This document shows, one piece after another, positions 1 through 9,842 of a stretch of DNA of 41,873 nucleotides. The DNA is taken from the NCBI GenBank assembly GCA_032718475.1, contig JAUCBJ010001325.1, positions 1 to 41,873 of the forward strand. Reading direction: 5' to 3'. The position numbers and the translations under genes are program-made. Within the stretch, counting starts at the first letter, position 1. Every line of letters begins with the position of its first letter. The DNA is from Nemertoderma westbladi. Taxonomy: Eukaryota > Xenacoelomorpha > Nemertodermatida > Nemertodermatidae. The notes below the pieces were generated by a model. It had not been told where the DNA came from and did no database searches. It saw only the letters and a program-made list of their open reading frames with translations.

Positions 1-892
1 CATTTCCCCTTTTAACATCCGGTTGCAAACATTCAATAATGGTCTATTTAGCACTCCGGTTTTCCATACCTCCGCTGGGATTTCATCTAATCCACTCGCT
101 TTATTATTGGACATGCTTTTAATGCTTCTTTGGAGTTCGGCAGGTGTGAAGTCCCCTGTCTCTATAGGTAGTGTCTTGTCATATATTTTCTTTGTAGGGC
201 TGACCTCGATGTTTGGTGGCTGCCCAAGTAAGTTGCTGAAGTGATTTTTCCACTTCCCAACACGTTCTTCAGGACTATCGGCTTTGAGGCGCCCCTTTGC
301 ACAACTTTTCCGACCAGATACCTCATTTACAGTTTGCCAGGTAAGTCTTGATTGTTGCTGTATGTGAGCAGTTGTAATTGCTTCAGTTTTATCCTGTATG
401 TACTTTTCCTGGCTGATGTTGTAGGCCAATTTAAGATCGTCCTTAGCTTTCTCAACCTTGTTAATGTTTTCGGTTGTTCGGTTTTAACTTTGTAGGCTAT
501 CTTAAGATCTTCTCTCTTACAAGTAACCTCAGAGTTTTGCCATGGCACATACTGTTTTCGTTTAGGTTTCTGGGGGATATGCCTCTTAGCTGATTCCTTG
601 TGGGCTGTTATTATATTCTGGTATATTGAATCGGTGGATTGGTCTTCATCCATTGACTGAAGTGCTTCAAAGCGGTTTTGAACTTCTACTGTATAAGCAT
701 CCTTTACAGCATTGTCAGTTCTGAGTTTCTCCTAGTCATAGTTGATTTGCTTGCTTGTCCTGGGTTTGCTGGCTCTCAAACTGAGTCTGATCTCTGCAGT
801 CACAATTCTGTCGTCCGAACCAATTAGGTTGAACGAGCTGTATGCCTCGCAGTTGATCATGCTATTTCTCCACTTTTTTTCCACATTTCTCC
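1..892 (-). pseudogene. LINE fragment: endonuclease C-terminus to start of reverse transcriptase
   Basis: Read on the minus strand, this is the stretch of an RTE/CR1-type non-LTR retrotransposon from the end of the endonuclease domain into the first RT motifs. The endonuclease end (about 780-870) reads GSDDRIVTAEIRLSLRA; the family usually has SDHR, so the expected catalytic His is Asp here. The linker is open at 327-653. The RT start (about 1-330) includes SPEERVGKWKNHFSNLL and KASGLDEIPAEVWKTG. It is broken by an in-frame TAG near 735 and frameshifts near 340 and 480. It runs off the left edge of the window and stops abruptly where the satellite begins. A dead copy. I am sure of the LINE assignment, less sure of the clade. 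Confidence 0.8.
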
Positions 893-3240
893 ACTACAAC
901 TAGGTACTCAAATTAGTAACTACAACTAGGTACTCAAATTAGTAACTACAACTAGGTAATCAAATTCGTAACTACAACTAGGTAGTCAAATTAGTAACTA
1001 CAACTAGGAATTCAAATTAGTAACTACAACTAGGAACTCAAATTAGTAACTAGAACTAGGTACTCAAATTAGTAACTACAACTAGGTAGTAAAATTAGTA
1101 ACTACAACTAGGAATTCAAATTAGTAACTACAACTAGGAACTCAAATTAGTAACTACAACTAGGTACTCAAATTAGTAACTACAACTAGGTACTCAAATT
1201 AGTAACTACAACTAGGTAGTCAAATTAGTAACTACAACTAGGAATTCAAATTAGTAACTACAACTAGGAACTCAAATTAGTAACTACAACTAGGTTCTCA
1301 TATTAGTAACTAGGTACTCAAATTAGTAACTAGGTACTCAAATTAGTAACTACAACTAGGTACTCAAATTAGCAACTTGTTAACAACTAGGTAGTCAAAT
1401 TAGTAACTACAACTAGGAACTCAAATTAGAAACTACAACTAGGTACTCAAATTAGTAACTACAACTAGGTAGTCAAATTAGTAACTACAACTAGGAATTC
1501 AAATTAGTAACTACAACTAGGAACTCAAATTAGTAACTACAACTAGGTTCTCACATTAGTAACTAGGTACTCAAATTAGTAACTAGGTACTCAAATTAGT
1601 AACTACAACTAGGTACTCAAATTAGCAACTTGTTAACAACTAGGTAGTCAAATTAGTAACTACAACTAGGTACTCAAATTAGTAACTACAACTAGGTACT
1701 CAAATTAGCAACTTGTTAACAACTAGGTAGTCAAATTAGTAACTACAACTAGGAACTCAAATTAGTAACTACAACTAGGAACTCAAATTAGTAACTACAA
1801 CTAGGTAGTCAAATTAGTAACTACAACTAGGAATTCAAATTAGTAACTACAACTAGGAACTCAAATTAGTAACTACAACTAGGTACTCAAATTAGTAACT
1901 ACAACTAGGTACTCAAATTAGTAACTTGTTAACACTAGGTAGTCAAATTAGTAACTACAACTAGGTACTCAATTTAGTAACTACAACTAAGTACTCAAAT
2001 TAGTAACTAGGTACTCAAATTAGTAACTAGGTACTTAAATTAGTAACTACAACTAGGTACTCAAATTAGTAACTACAACTAGGTACTCAAATTCGTAACT
2101 ACAATTAGGTAGTCAAATTAGTAACTACAACTAGGAACTCAAATTAGTAACTACAACTATGAACTCAAATTAGTAACTACAACTAGGTACTCAAATTAGT
2201 AACCGCATACTCATATTAGTAACTAGGTACTCCAATTAGTAACTAGGTAGTCAAATTAGTAACTAAGTAGTCAAATTAGTAACTAGGTACGCAAATTAGT
2301 AACTAGGTACTCAAATTAGTAACTACAACTAGGTACTCAAATTAGTAACTACAACTAGGAACTCAAATTAGTAACTAGGTACTCAAATTAGTAAGTACAA
2401 ATGGGTACCGGTACTCAAATTAGTAACTACAACTAGGTACTCAATTTAGTAACTATAACTAGGTACTCAAATTAGTAACTAGGTACTCAAATTAGTAACT
2501 ACAACTAGGTACTCAAATTAGTAACTACAACTAGGTACTCAAATTCGTAACTAAAACTAGGTAGTCAAATTAGTAACTAAACTAGGTACTCAAATTTGCA
2601 ACTACAACTAGGTTCTCACATTAGTAACTAGGTACTCAAATTAGTAACTAGGTACTCAAATTAGTAACTAGTTACTCAAATTAGTAACTAGGTACTCAAA
2701 TTAGTAACTAGGTACTCAAATTAGTAACTAGGTACTCAAATTAGTAACTAGGTACTCAAATTAGTAACTAGGTACTCAAATTAGTAAGTACAACTAGGTA
2801 CTCAAAGTAGTAACTACAACTAGGTACTCAATTTAGTAGCTACAACTAGGTACTCAAATTAGTAACTAGGTACTCAAATTAGTAACTACAACTAGGTACT
2901 CAAATTAGTAACTACAACTAGGTACTCAAATTAGTAACTACAACTAGGTACTCAAATTCGTAACTACAACTAGGTAGTCAAATTAGTAACTACAACTAGG
3001 TACTCAAATTAATAACTACAACTAGGAACTCAAATTAGTAACTACAACTAGGAACTCAATTAGTAACTACAACTAGGTACTTAAATTCGTAACTAGGTAC
3101 TCAAATTAGCAAGTACAAATAGGTACCGGTACTCAAAGTAGTAACTACAACTAGGAACTCAAATTAGTAACTAGGTACTCAAATTAGTAACTAGGTACTC
3201 AAATTAGTAACTAGGTACTCAAATTAGTAAGTACAAATAG
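893..3240. repeat. Satellite array, left part (20/26-bp units)
   Basis: Head-to-tail array of a 20-bp unit, TACTCAAATTAGTAACTAGG, and a 26-bp form that carries an extra 6-bp AACTAC (a local duplication inside the unit). Junction variants (GGTACTC, GGTAGTC, GGAATTC, GGAACTC, GGTTCTC) recur in fixed order, giving higher-order repeats of about 130 bp near 977-1290 and longer ones further right. A rarer block, GCAACTTGTTAACAACTAGG, recurs near 1372, 1625 and 1704. No coding potential. The array is interrupted at 3240 by BEL element 1 and resumes at 16841. Confidence 0.95.
3236..3240. repeat. Target-site duplication AATAG, left copy (BEL element 1)
   Basis: AATAG directly before the LTR at 3241 is repeated at 16841-16845 directly after the other LTR. 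Removing the element rejoins a satellite unit (AGTACAAATAGGTACCGG) that occurs uninterrupted elsewhere in the array, for example near 18057. Five base pairs is usual for BEL/Pao. Confidence 0.93.
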
Positions 3241-4197
3241 TGTTCGCGCTTTTAGACCTTTAGCAGTTTAACCTGCCAAATTTAGGTGTCTTCTAGGTTA
3301 TAAATCGACTTTAGCCTATGACAAGTATTTGATACACATAAAACTACATTAGCCGAAGCCAGCCTATGCGCGACCATTCACCCACTGGATTTACCCGGGA
3401 GACTGGATTCGGATGCTCTGACCTTATTGCGGTGTAGGCCTACTGTATTATTCGATTGATCGTTAATATAATCTCTGACAAATATTATTCACTTTCGGGA
3501 AATATTAACAGTTCCTTTAGGACGTGGCGCTCTAAGTATGTAAACAGAGTTATGACTTACACTAAACACAACGGGATGGCTAATGATTCACGTATAAAGC
3601 GCATTCTTTAGGAGATGCTTTGTTATCTATCACACTCATGCACACTACCGCACAATGCTGCACACCGATCTGCCGACCTTCACTAATTTTAGTCACATAT
3701 AAAGAGAACAGCAACTGACACATGTAGGGCCTATGAAATAGCATTCAATTCACTCCAAAACCACTAAAATGTAAGTCGCAATTGCTATATGTAACCGGTC
3801 TCTCTAACCTTCAGTATATCAAGAAGATTGGGGCTTTCTGATTATTTATCGATATTCTCCAAATATAACAATATTCCATCAATTGATACAATTAATAACC
3901 GACAGTAGATAGCAGTAAAATAATGCGGTGCAAGGTATGTATAATTTAAGATGCTGAGTTAATGCGTGACTTGATATGATAACAGTTATACGTTTCTATG
4001 ATCAAAGCCGATCTAATGTTTGGCTAAAGTCTGAAACACAGAATAATTCCAAAGCTAAAGTACACATACAGAAGAAATGGCTTTTTATGTCCACTAAAAC
4101 ACCGGTACAGTAAGGAAACGGCTTTTTATGTCCGCTAAAACACCTACCGAGTACTTTGCGGGGAAAATGACTAGCTAATTCCGCAAAAGCCTTTACA
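3241..4197 (-). repeat. 3' LTR of BEL element 1 (228-bp internal deletion)
   Basis: Direct repeat of 15656-16840, with TG and CA ends. It is 957 bp against 1185 bp in its partner because the stretch equivalent to 16471-16698 is missing. The junction after 4055 lies at a GC shared by both breakpoints. Since both LTRs are copied from one template at insertion, this loss most simply happened afterwards. Confidence 0.94.
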
Positions 4198-4206
4198 CCG
4201 CTCCCA
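4198..4206 (-). other. Polypurine tract of BEL element 1
   Basis: In the coding direction, TGGGAGCGG abuts the TG of the 3' LTR. This is where the plus-strand DNA primer is expected in an LTR retrotransposon. Element 2 has TGGGAGTGG at the same place. Confidence 0.7.
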
Positions 4207-4275
4207 GAAAATGGGATTTAATTCTATAAAATATAAAAAATCACAGTTTCTAAAACATAAAAATACTCTAAACAG

Positions 4276-4668
4276 TTAGTCTTTCTTGCGCAGACGGCGT
4301 TTACGCAGTTTTTTGAGGCTAGCAAGAGTCCTTTTCTCTTTGGGGCGAGCCACTTTACTAGGAGGGCTATAACTCCTGGGTGAAGGGTGCAATACAATTG
4401 CATCGGAAGGTTTAGAATTACGGTCGATGTATCTGCCGGTCGAGGTACCTGGTTGATCTATATCAACCTCAGTGGAACGAGGTCGAACAACCTTGAGAGC
4501 GCATTTTAAGACAGCAGCTCTTATTGGTCCCTGACGATTCGTCTGCACAAGAGCGGTAGGTGGACCGTGTGTAGTGAGAAATTTCCTCGGTTTGATGATT
4601 CTTTTCAACTCGCGTTCTCGGGCTCTATCGGAATCGATATGCTTCTCCTCGAGCTGATTTTCCTCCAC
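4276..4668 (-). CDS. ORF3 C-terminal segment, element 1
   Basis: An open frame of 130 codons at the end of a coding region lying between pol and the 3' LTR. It begins with a charged stretch (EENQLEEKHIDSDRARERE), continues through a Ser/Pro/Thr-rich linker, and ends in an extremely basic tail (KKLRKRRLRKKD) that looks like a nuclear-localisation or RNA-binding patch. Element 2 has the same segment at 27491-27880 with about a dozen changes in the N-terminal two thirds and an identical last 37 residues or so. No signal peptide or membrane segment is visible, so it is not an obvious envelope protein. I do not recognise a family. The displayed start is only the first Met of the frame; the segment continues a longer, frame-broken protein upstream. 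Confidence 0.55.
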   Translation of the reverse strand: MEENQLEEKHIDSDRARERELKRIIKPRKFLTTHGPPTALVQTNRQGPIRAAVLKCALKVVRPRSTEVDIDQPGTSTGRYIDRNSKPSDAIVLHPSPRSYSPPSKVARPKEKRTLASLKKLRKRRLRKKD

Positions 4669-5377
4669 TTGTTGTTGGAAGCATTCGTCTAAAACTCTTT
4701 TAGAGTAGAGTCATCCAAGTTCGATATCTTCTTGGAGATTCTGGATTTCCTGATCGAACTGAGATAAAACTAATTCGTTTACCGCTTGGACTTGCTGCTG
4801 CAATTTACGTTTCTCTAAACAATTGTAGGTTCCTTTTCCGATCTTTTAACAAATAGTTTCCAACGTGTTTTGTACAACTCTCTCTTCCACCTCGGTGACA
4901 GGTTATATTGGGTTAAACCGGGACGATGATACGGTTGAATGGCGTTATTAGATGTCCGCGTCCCAATCCGGCTAGGTAAGATGGGTGAATATCTAGGGAG
5001 CCCACAACCGGAGTGCCACCGACTAACTGTTCGGGTAACACTAGATCTTTGAACAGTGAGTACAGTTCGGGAGGATCCGTTATACTATTAGGATCAAGAG
5101 TCTGAGGTCTAACTAGGAATGAGGAGGTCTGACCGAGTATTCCGGAACTCTGATCATAGGTTTATTTAAGGATCATTTGAGTCGAGCGAGCGTAGGTGAT
5201 ACATCGAACAAGTTTCGCTCGAAACTCCCGTAAATATAGCGAGTAAAACTGTGTTTAGCTCAACGTCTCCGCGGATGTTTATGTCTTTCCGTTTGTTGGT
5301 TGGGTCTTGGGCATTCATCGTAATAATACCAAAGACGCACGTCTTGTAGGGGAAACACGGGTGATATTTATTCGGTT
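4669..5377 (-). pseudogene. ORF3 middle segment, element 1 (frame-broken)
   Basis: Same sequence as the open 28132-28560 frame of element 2, but damaged. A single-base deletion near 5117 breaks the frame, and the first Cys of a Cys-x2-Cys pair near 5320 is Tyr. Around 4700-4830 one frame reads as a likely coiled coil (residues such as LQQQVQAVNELVLSQFDQEI), a frame that element 2 has lost through a 1-nt insertion. The coding region crosses frames after codon 148 (5378) and again at 4913; both breaks are at the same places in element 2. Confidence 0.5.
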
Positions 5378-5824
5378 TTACAATGTTTCTCTCAAGAATT
5401 CCAAATATACGTTGGAGTTACTGCGTTTATCCGGTTCTTTAACGTCTTCTCTTTCGAGTCGATTTCGAATAGAATTTTCGCATTCGATTTTCAGTTTATC
5501 GTTCCGACTCCGCTGGGTAGGATATTTAAATAGTACCATTTCCCTTTCGGTGTCGACATAGTCCGTATCGTGTAAATCGATAGGATGGCCAGTAGTTAAG
5601 AAGTCCATATACGTACCATTACGATGCGTATAGCAAGCAGTGAATTTTCGATAGTCCAATTCACGAGTGAGTTGCTCCTGGGACATTGGCGGTTCGACAT
5701 AACGAACATCGTCCTCTGTAGCAGTTGGACTAGCGTCGCCGCGTATTAAGCTATCAACAAACGCTTGCAACGGTAGAGTATATTGCTCCCTGATACCAAG
5801 ATCATCTTCTATCAACTCAGTCAT
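5378..5824 (-). CDS. ORF3 N-terminal segment (148 aa), element 1
   Basis: Open frame starting MTELIEDDLGIREQYTLPLQ, acidic overall, ending EFLRETL before TAA. The ATG at 5824 lies 2 nt after a CAG that could be a splice acceptor (TATAGCAG/CTATG). The element 2 copy (28598-29044) has the same length and start. I count about 15 nucleotide differences between them, roughly two thirds changing the residue, so these two copies alone give no clear sign of purifying selection. There is no signal peptide and no domain I recognise. It lies in the env position of the element, which suggests an accessory protein made from a spliced transcript; that is inference. Confidence 0.55.
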   Translation of the reverse strand: MTELIEDDLGIREQYTLPLQAFVDSLIRGDASPTATEDDVRYVEPPMSQEQLTRELDYRKFTACYTHRNGTYMDFLTTGHPIDLHDTDYVDTEREMVLFKYPTQRSRNDKLKIECENSIRNRLEREDVKEPDKRSNSNVYLEFLRETL

Positions 5825-7618
5825 AGCTGCTATATGAGTTTATCAATATTATAATGAGTTTATAATTAGGCTAGCAGGCGTCGCTGCCTACCCCTCACGG
5901 CCCCCGGACAGCGCAAGATCCTCAGCACTGATGCACTTTCGCCGATGTGCCTATCGCCAACATAGTAGCTGCACAACGACCACAACAACCAGCGCGAGTC
6001 ACTCCACTGTCCGTCCCAAGGGCTAAGATTTACTTCAGGTTATTACTTCAGAGTTAGGGCTACTTTCACAATTGCGACTCGCTACTGTAAACACACTTTA
6101 GTAGTAACATTCACCTATAAACGCACAAATTCCACACAACTGTCACAAACCGCACACATTCGGGCCATTTGTACGTTAGTCAAGTACCTTTCAGAATGCC
6201 ACATTATTATTGGGTATCCTTGGATACTAGCAGTGTGCTATTTATTCTTTATGCTATTCAATGGGGCAAGCCTTTATTGTTCTTTTAACTCACTTCTAAT
6301 TCTAGCATGGTTGTTGCCATGGTGACATTATGGAAAGCTAGCAGTAGAATTAGGGTAATTCTCATGCATACAGATCTGGGATGCTATTTAATAGTAATTC
6401 TTTAATTGTCAATATTCCTCTTTATACATGATTTTATGAATTTTATCGGCTATTGACTATATATTAGAGATTCTCGCACACTAATATACTTAATAGGGTG
6501 AATCTCCGCTCCCATGATCTATTAATTAATGGAATTTTGGGAATGTTATAAATTGTATAAAAATGACAATTTATCAAATTCATTAAAAGAAATGAATGTA
6601 AATTTATTCCCGTAAATTTTATTATTTAATATTAAAATAGACACAATTTTATTCCAGAACATATCTGGGGACTGGGATCCTTGATTCTAGGAAATTTGTC
6701 CTTTTAAGAGTATTGGTAAGTGCTACGATATCTTAATTGACTAGAATTTTAAAGGATCTAAATTTTGACAGATTTTAATTTATAGATTTTCTAGAGTTAA
6801 CTTGTAAGTAGTTACTCTATTGTATTTGTTTGACAGATTTTATAAATATTAATAGTTAATATTTAAGATGGGCACCGGTTTATTCCAGAACATGTCTGGG
6901 GACGTTAACCACTGATTCTAGAATTTTGTCTTTTAAGTATATCGGTGGGTGCCGCAATATCTTAATCGACTAGAATTACAGATGGTCAAAGGGTTTAACA
7001 GATTTATTTTGCATTTTACGCTACTGTTAAAGGGACATCACAGCTACTATATGTATTATTTAATATACGGTATGAGAGCAATATCGCAAGAAGCAATGTC
7101 AGTGAGAAGAGGCAAGTCGTTTCCAAGGTCTACCCAGAGCTTGGTTTAGCCGAGACACGAGGATCTGAATTTTGCATTCCTAATACTCTACTTACCAATA
7201 ATACTTGAATATAGTAGGAGCTTTATTGTACTTTAATAAGTACGGACATTTCATCTTACTGTAGTCACGTATTTATAATGTACTACGGACAGTAAGGAAA
7301 GAGAAAAAAGAATTATTTCTCGCCGTCGCACTAAATATATAATATATAAGTAATTAAGTAATAAGACTAATATATATTGCACTAATCTACTAAATAATCG
7401 CTAAAATAACATTCTACTAAATAAAATTAAAGAAAACGATTATAATAAAATTACATAATAATACATACATAAATATAAAATAATAAAAACAAATATTAAA
7501 TAATATAGTCACACACCCACTCCAGACGCTGTTACGTTGGGGAGTCCCTAGATGTTTGTTGGATTAGGGAGGTGGTCGTGGGAAGAGTATCTTGCCTTCC
7601 ATAGTTTCCGGACAGTTC
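5825..7618 (-). other. Non-coding spacer between pol and ORF3, element 1
   Basis: About 1.8 kb with no convincing ORF, mostly AT-rich, GC-richer just upstream of ORF3 (5870-6000). It holds an imperfect direct repeat of about 105 bp, copies near 6647-6752 and 6878-6980 (231 bp apart), each containing ATTCCAGAACAT, CTGGGGAC, TTGATTCTAG or CTGATTCTAG, and GACTAGAATT. Element 2 has the same repeat near 31532 and 31764. Its size and conservation in both elements suggest regulatory or RNA-processing roles, but none is demonstrated. Confidence 0.6.
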
Positions 7619-9754
7619 TCAGTCTCTTTCCAGTAAACATAAACGACCAACTGGGCGATTGAGTTGTTGTGTTTCGAATACAATTCCAGGTTTCCTCTTT
7701 GTCCTGGAATAGTGACGATAGAAACATCGCTTCAAATACACGACGGCCTTACAAAGCCGATTCCAGGATCTATAGTGGTCCATCGCTCCCGGCAGGAGAG
7801 GTGAGAGTCCCGGCGAGACGTCTGATGTTCCAGATCTCCAGTCTCTCTCTCTGATCTCCACAACAGATCGGTTCGTGGTAGGGGAGTTTAGATCCACAGC
7901 GTCATCCCTGGCAATGTGTAGTACAGACAGATCTATCACGGGTTTAAATAACCTTGATTTACTCGTCCGGGTTTTAGGTTTGACTTTCTCCGCTCCCTTG
8001 GCTTGTCTAATCTCAGCCGTGGTAAGATGGGGAGGCCATTCATCTTCTTTACTTAGGAATTCGGGTCCACCTAACCAGTCTGGAGTATCTGTCAGTTCTT
8101 GAGGAGTTGCTCCTCTGGAAGCGATGTAGGCTAGATTAATCGTCTCGGGGCAATGTCTCCATTGATCTACATTAGAGTTAATATCGTCATTATCTGAGGA
8201 GTATGGTGTTCCCTCAGTTGTGGTCGTCTCTCCCTCACTGATGTCTTCTTCCCATTCACTCTCCTGATGGACCTGATCTTTGGGTAGCCTTTCTAGGAGT
8301 GTCCTACGGGAAGGTCCAGTGAGGTACCAACCTACTCTTGTTCTTCCCGCATAGGTTTGCAATGGTTGCGGTCGAGTAGGCCGTTTCTCTAATGTCTCAA
8401 GCGCCTCATGCGCATTTTGGCCGATGAGTATTTGCACTCCAGGGTAGTCTGTGTTGAATCTAGGTATCTTATGCTGCTGGGTGAAATAGTCCTCATCCCA
8501 GTTATAAGGTTCCACTTGGCTGGTAGCGAAGTTCTTTATCGCCACCATTTTTACTGACCTTATACTGTGTTCTCCTAGTTCATCCTGGGGGGTGGACAAC
8601 GCGCCTACATAGTAGTCTGTAGCTACTGTAGATTTCCAAACCTGCATAATTTCTGCAAGGTTCAACTTAGTTCGGAACTTGGGTTGTCCAGCAAAGATGT
8701 CTTCGGCTAGTTCTTTGTCGATGAATGTTCCTGTGCTGCCGGAGTCAAGGAGGGCGTTCACTATATAGCTCTTTTCGGGCCCGTGGACTCTCAACTGCAC
8801 TACGTGAAATTCTCGGATTCCTACGTTGGAAGTTGGCGCTTTCCAAGATGGTTGTCGGTCAGGAGTAGTTAGGGGGAGCTCACTATCGGTTTCTGTCTCA
8901 TACGTAAGTGCTCGATACACTGCGGTGTTTATTAAGTAACAGGATTCGTTTTCGTCGGAGAATTCATCCGTATAGAATCCTTCCATCTCAGAACTTTGGT
9001 CAGTGTCGTTCACATCACTGAATTGGACATGTAGTTCGGACTCACTTACCTGACTCCGGCTGTTTCTTTCGAATTCAGTGTGCAACAAGATATGATGTTT
9101 CGCGCTGCACTTAGCACACCTTGCGTCGGAGTAACAGGTTCGCCGTTGGTGTCCTCGTCTGAGGCAATTATAACATAACCGCTTATCCCACATGACTTCA
9201 CATCTATCTTTTAGTGACTTCCTTAGGAATTCATCACACACACTCAAACGGTGGGGCCCGTCGCACAGCACACATTTTGGTTTGATGTTACTTACCTTAC
9301 CTTGGGTAACGTTGTGCACACTCGTTCTTTCCTCGGGCTTTCTTCCATGAATTCTCTTAGGAGACGTAGGAGGAGTTTTTCTTACCTGTTCTCTCCTGTC
9401 ACTGGTTCGAGACTTGAATTTACTTACGTCTTTAGGCGCTTTGTTGACATAGTAAGATCTTTCAGTGTCTTTCCCGCTGTCCTCCTCTTGAGAGGCCTGG
9501 CTTTCGCCATCGTCGGTATAACACACTGGTGTTACCTTTCTCCTAGAAACGGGTTTCTCTCTTACCTTATTTTCCGGTGTCTTCTCTCTGGACTGCTTTA
9601 GGAGCTGTAATTTTACCTCTCCATCTAAGAATGACATGAGATCAGCCATGGTAGGGTCTCGTCGTTGTTGTTCCATGATATATAACACTTTCTTGTCCCA
9701 GCGTGTACCTACTCCACCCTTTGGTAAAGTAGAGGCCACGGCTCCAATAACCAT
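7619..9754 (-). CDS. Gag C-terminus / nucleocapsid / protease fused to pol remnants (RT and integrase deleted), element 1
   Basis: 711-aa open frame. Residues about 161-173 and 194-207 are CCHC-type knuckles (CVLCDGPHRLSVC, CYNCLRRGHQRRTC), followed by CAKCSAKHH. Residues about 318-350 are a retropepsin-like DUF1758 protease with LLDSGSTGTFID (catalytic Asp about 337). At about residue 527 the chain jumps to the end of RNase H (DQWRHCP), where NPADIASRG of element 2 is NLAYIASRG, a lost Asp. At about residue 687 it jumps to the last pol block (KPGIVFETQQLNRPVGRLC) and ends at a TGA where element 2 reads through. The jumps correspond to 34452-36215 and about 32579-33974 of element 2. The first Met is not the natural start: the frame continues from gag across a C7 run near 9855. 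Confidence 0.88.
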   Translation of the reverse strand: MVIGAVASTLPKGGVGTRWDKKVLYIMEQQRRDPTMADLMSFLDGEVKLQLLKQSREKTPENKVREKPVSRRKVTPVCYTDDGESQASQEEDSGKDTERSYYVNKAPKDVSKFKSRTSDRREQVRKTPPTSPKRIHGRKPEERTSVHNVTQGKVSNIKPKCVLCDGPHRLSVCDEFLRKSLKDRCEVMWDKRLCYNCLRRGHQRRTCYSDARCAKCSAKHHILLHTEFERNSRSQVSESELHVQFSDVNDTDQSSEMEGFYTDEFSDENESCYLINTAVYRALTYETETDSELPLTTPDRQPSWKAPTSNVGIREFHVVQLRVHGPEKSYIVNALLDSGSTGTFIDKELAEDIFAGQPKFRTKLNLAEIMQVWKSTVATDYYVGALSTPQDELGEHSIRSVKMVAIKNFATSQVEPYNWDEDYFTQQHKIPRFNTDYPGVQILIGQNAHEALETLEKRPTRPQPLQTYAGRTRVGWYLTGPSRRTLLERLPKDQVHQESEWEEDISEGETTTTEGTPYSSDNDDINSNVDQWRHCPETINLAYIASRGATPQELTDTPDWLGGPEFLSKEDEWPPHLTTAEIRQAKGAEKVKPKTRTSKSRLFKPVIDLSVLHIARDDAVDLNSPTTNRSVVEIRERDWRSGTSDVSPGLSPLLPGAMDHYRSWNRLCKAVVYLKRCFYRHYSRTKRKPGIVFETQQLNRPVGRLCLLERD

Positions 9755-9842
9755 AGAACTCTGATATTCATGAGACTTACCTAGCCAATCTAATTGTCTA
9801 CAGATCTCCTGAATCTCATCGGAAAACTCTATAATCCCGCTG

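Noticed and set aside
893-3240. Regular short repeats resembling a CRISPR array
   Set aside because: The units are contiguous with no unique spacers, in an animal-type genome; it is a satellite.
5378-5824. ORF3 as an envelope glycoprotein
   Set aside because: The position fits, but there is no signal peptide, membrane segment or cysteine-rich ectodomain pattern.
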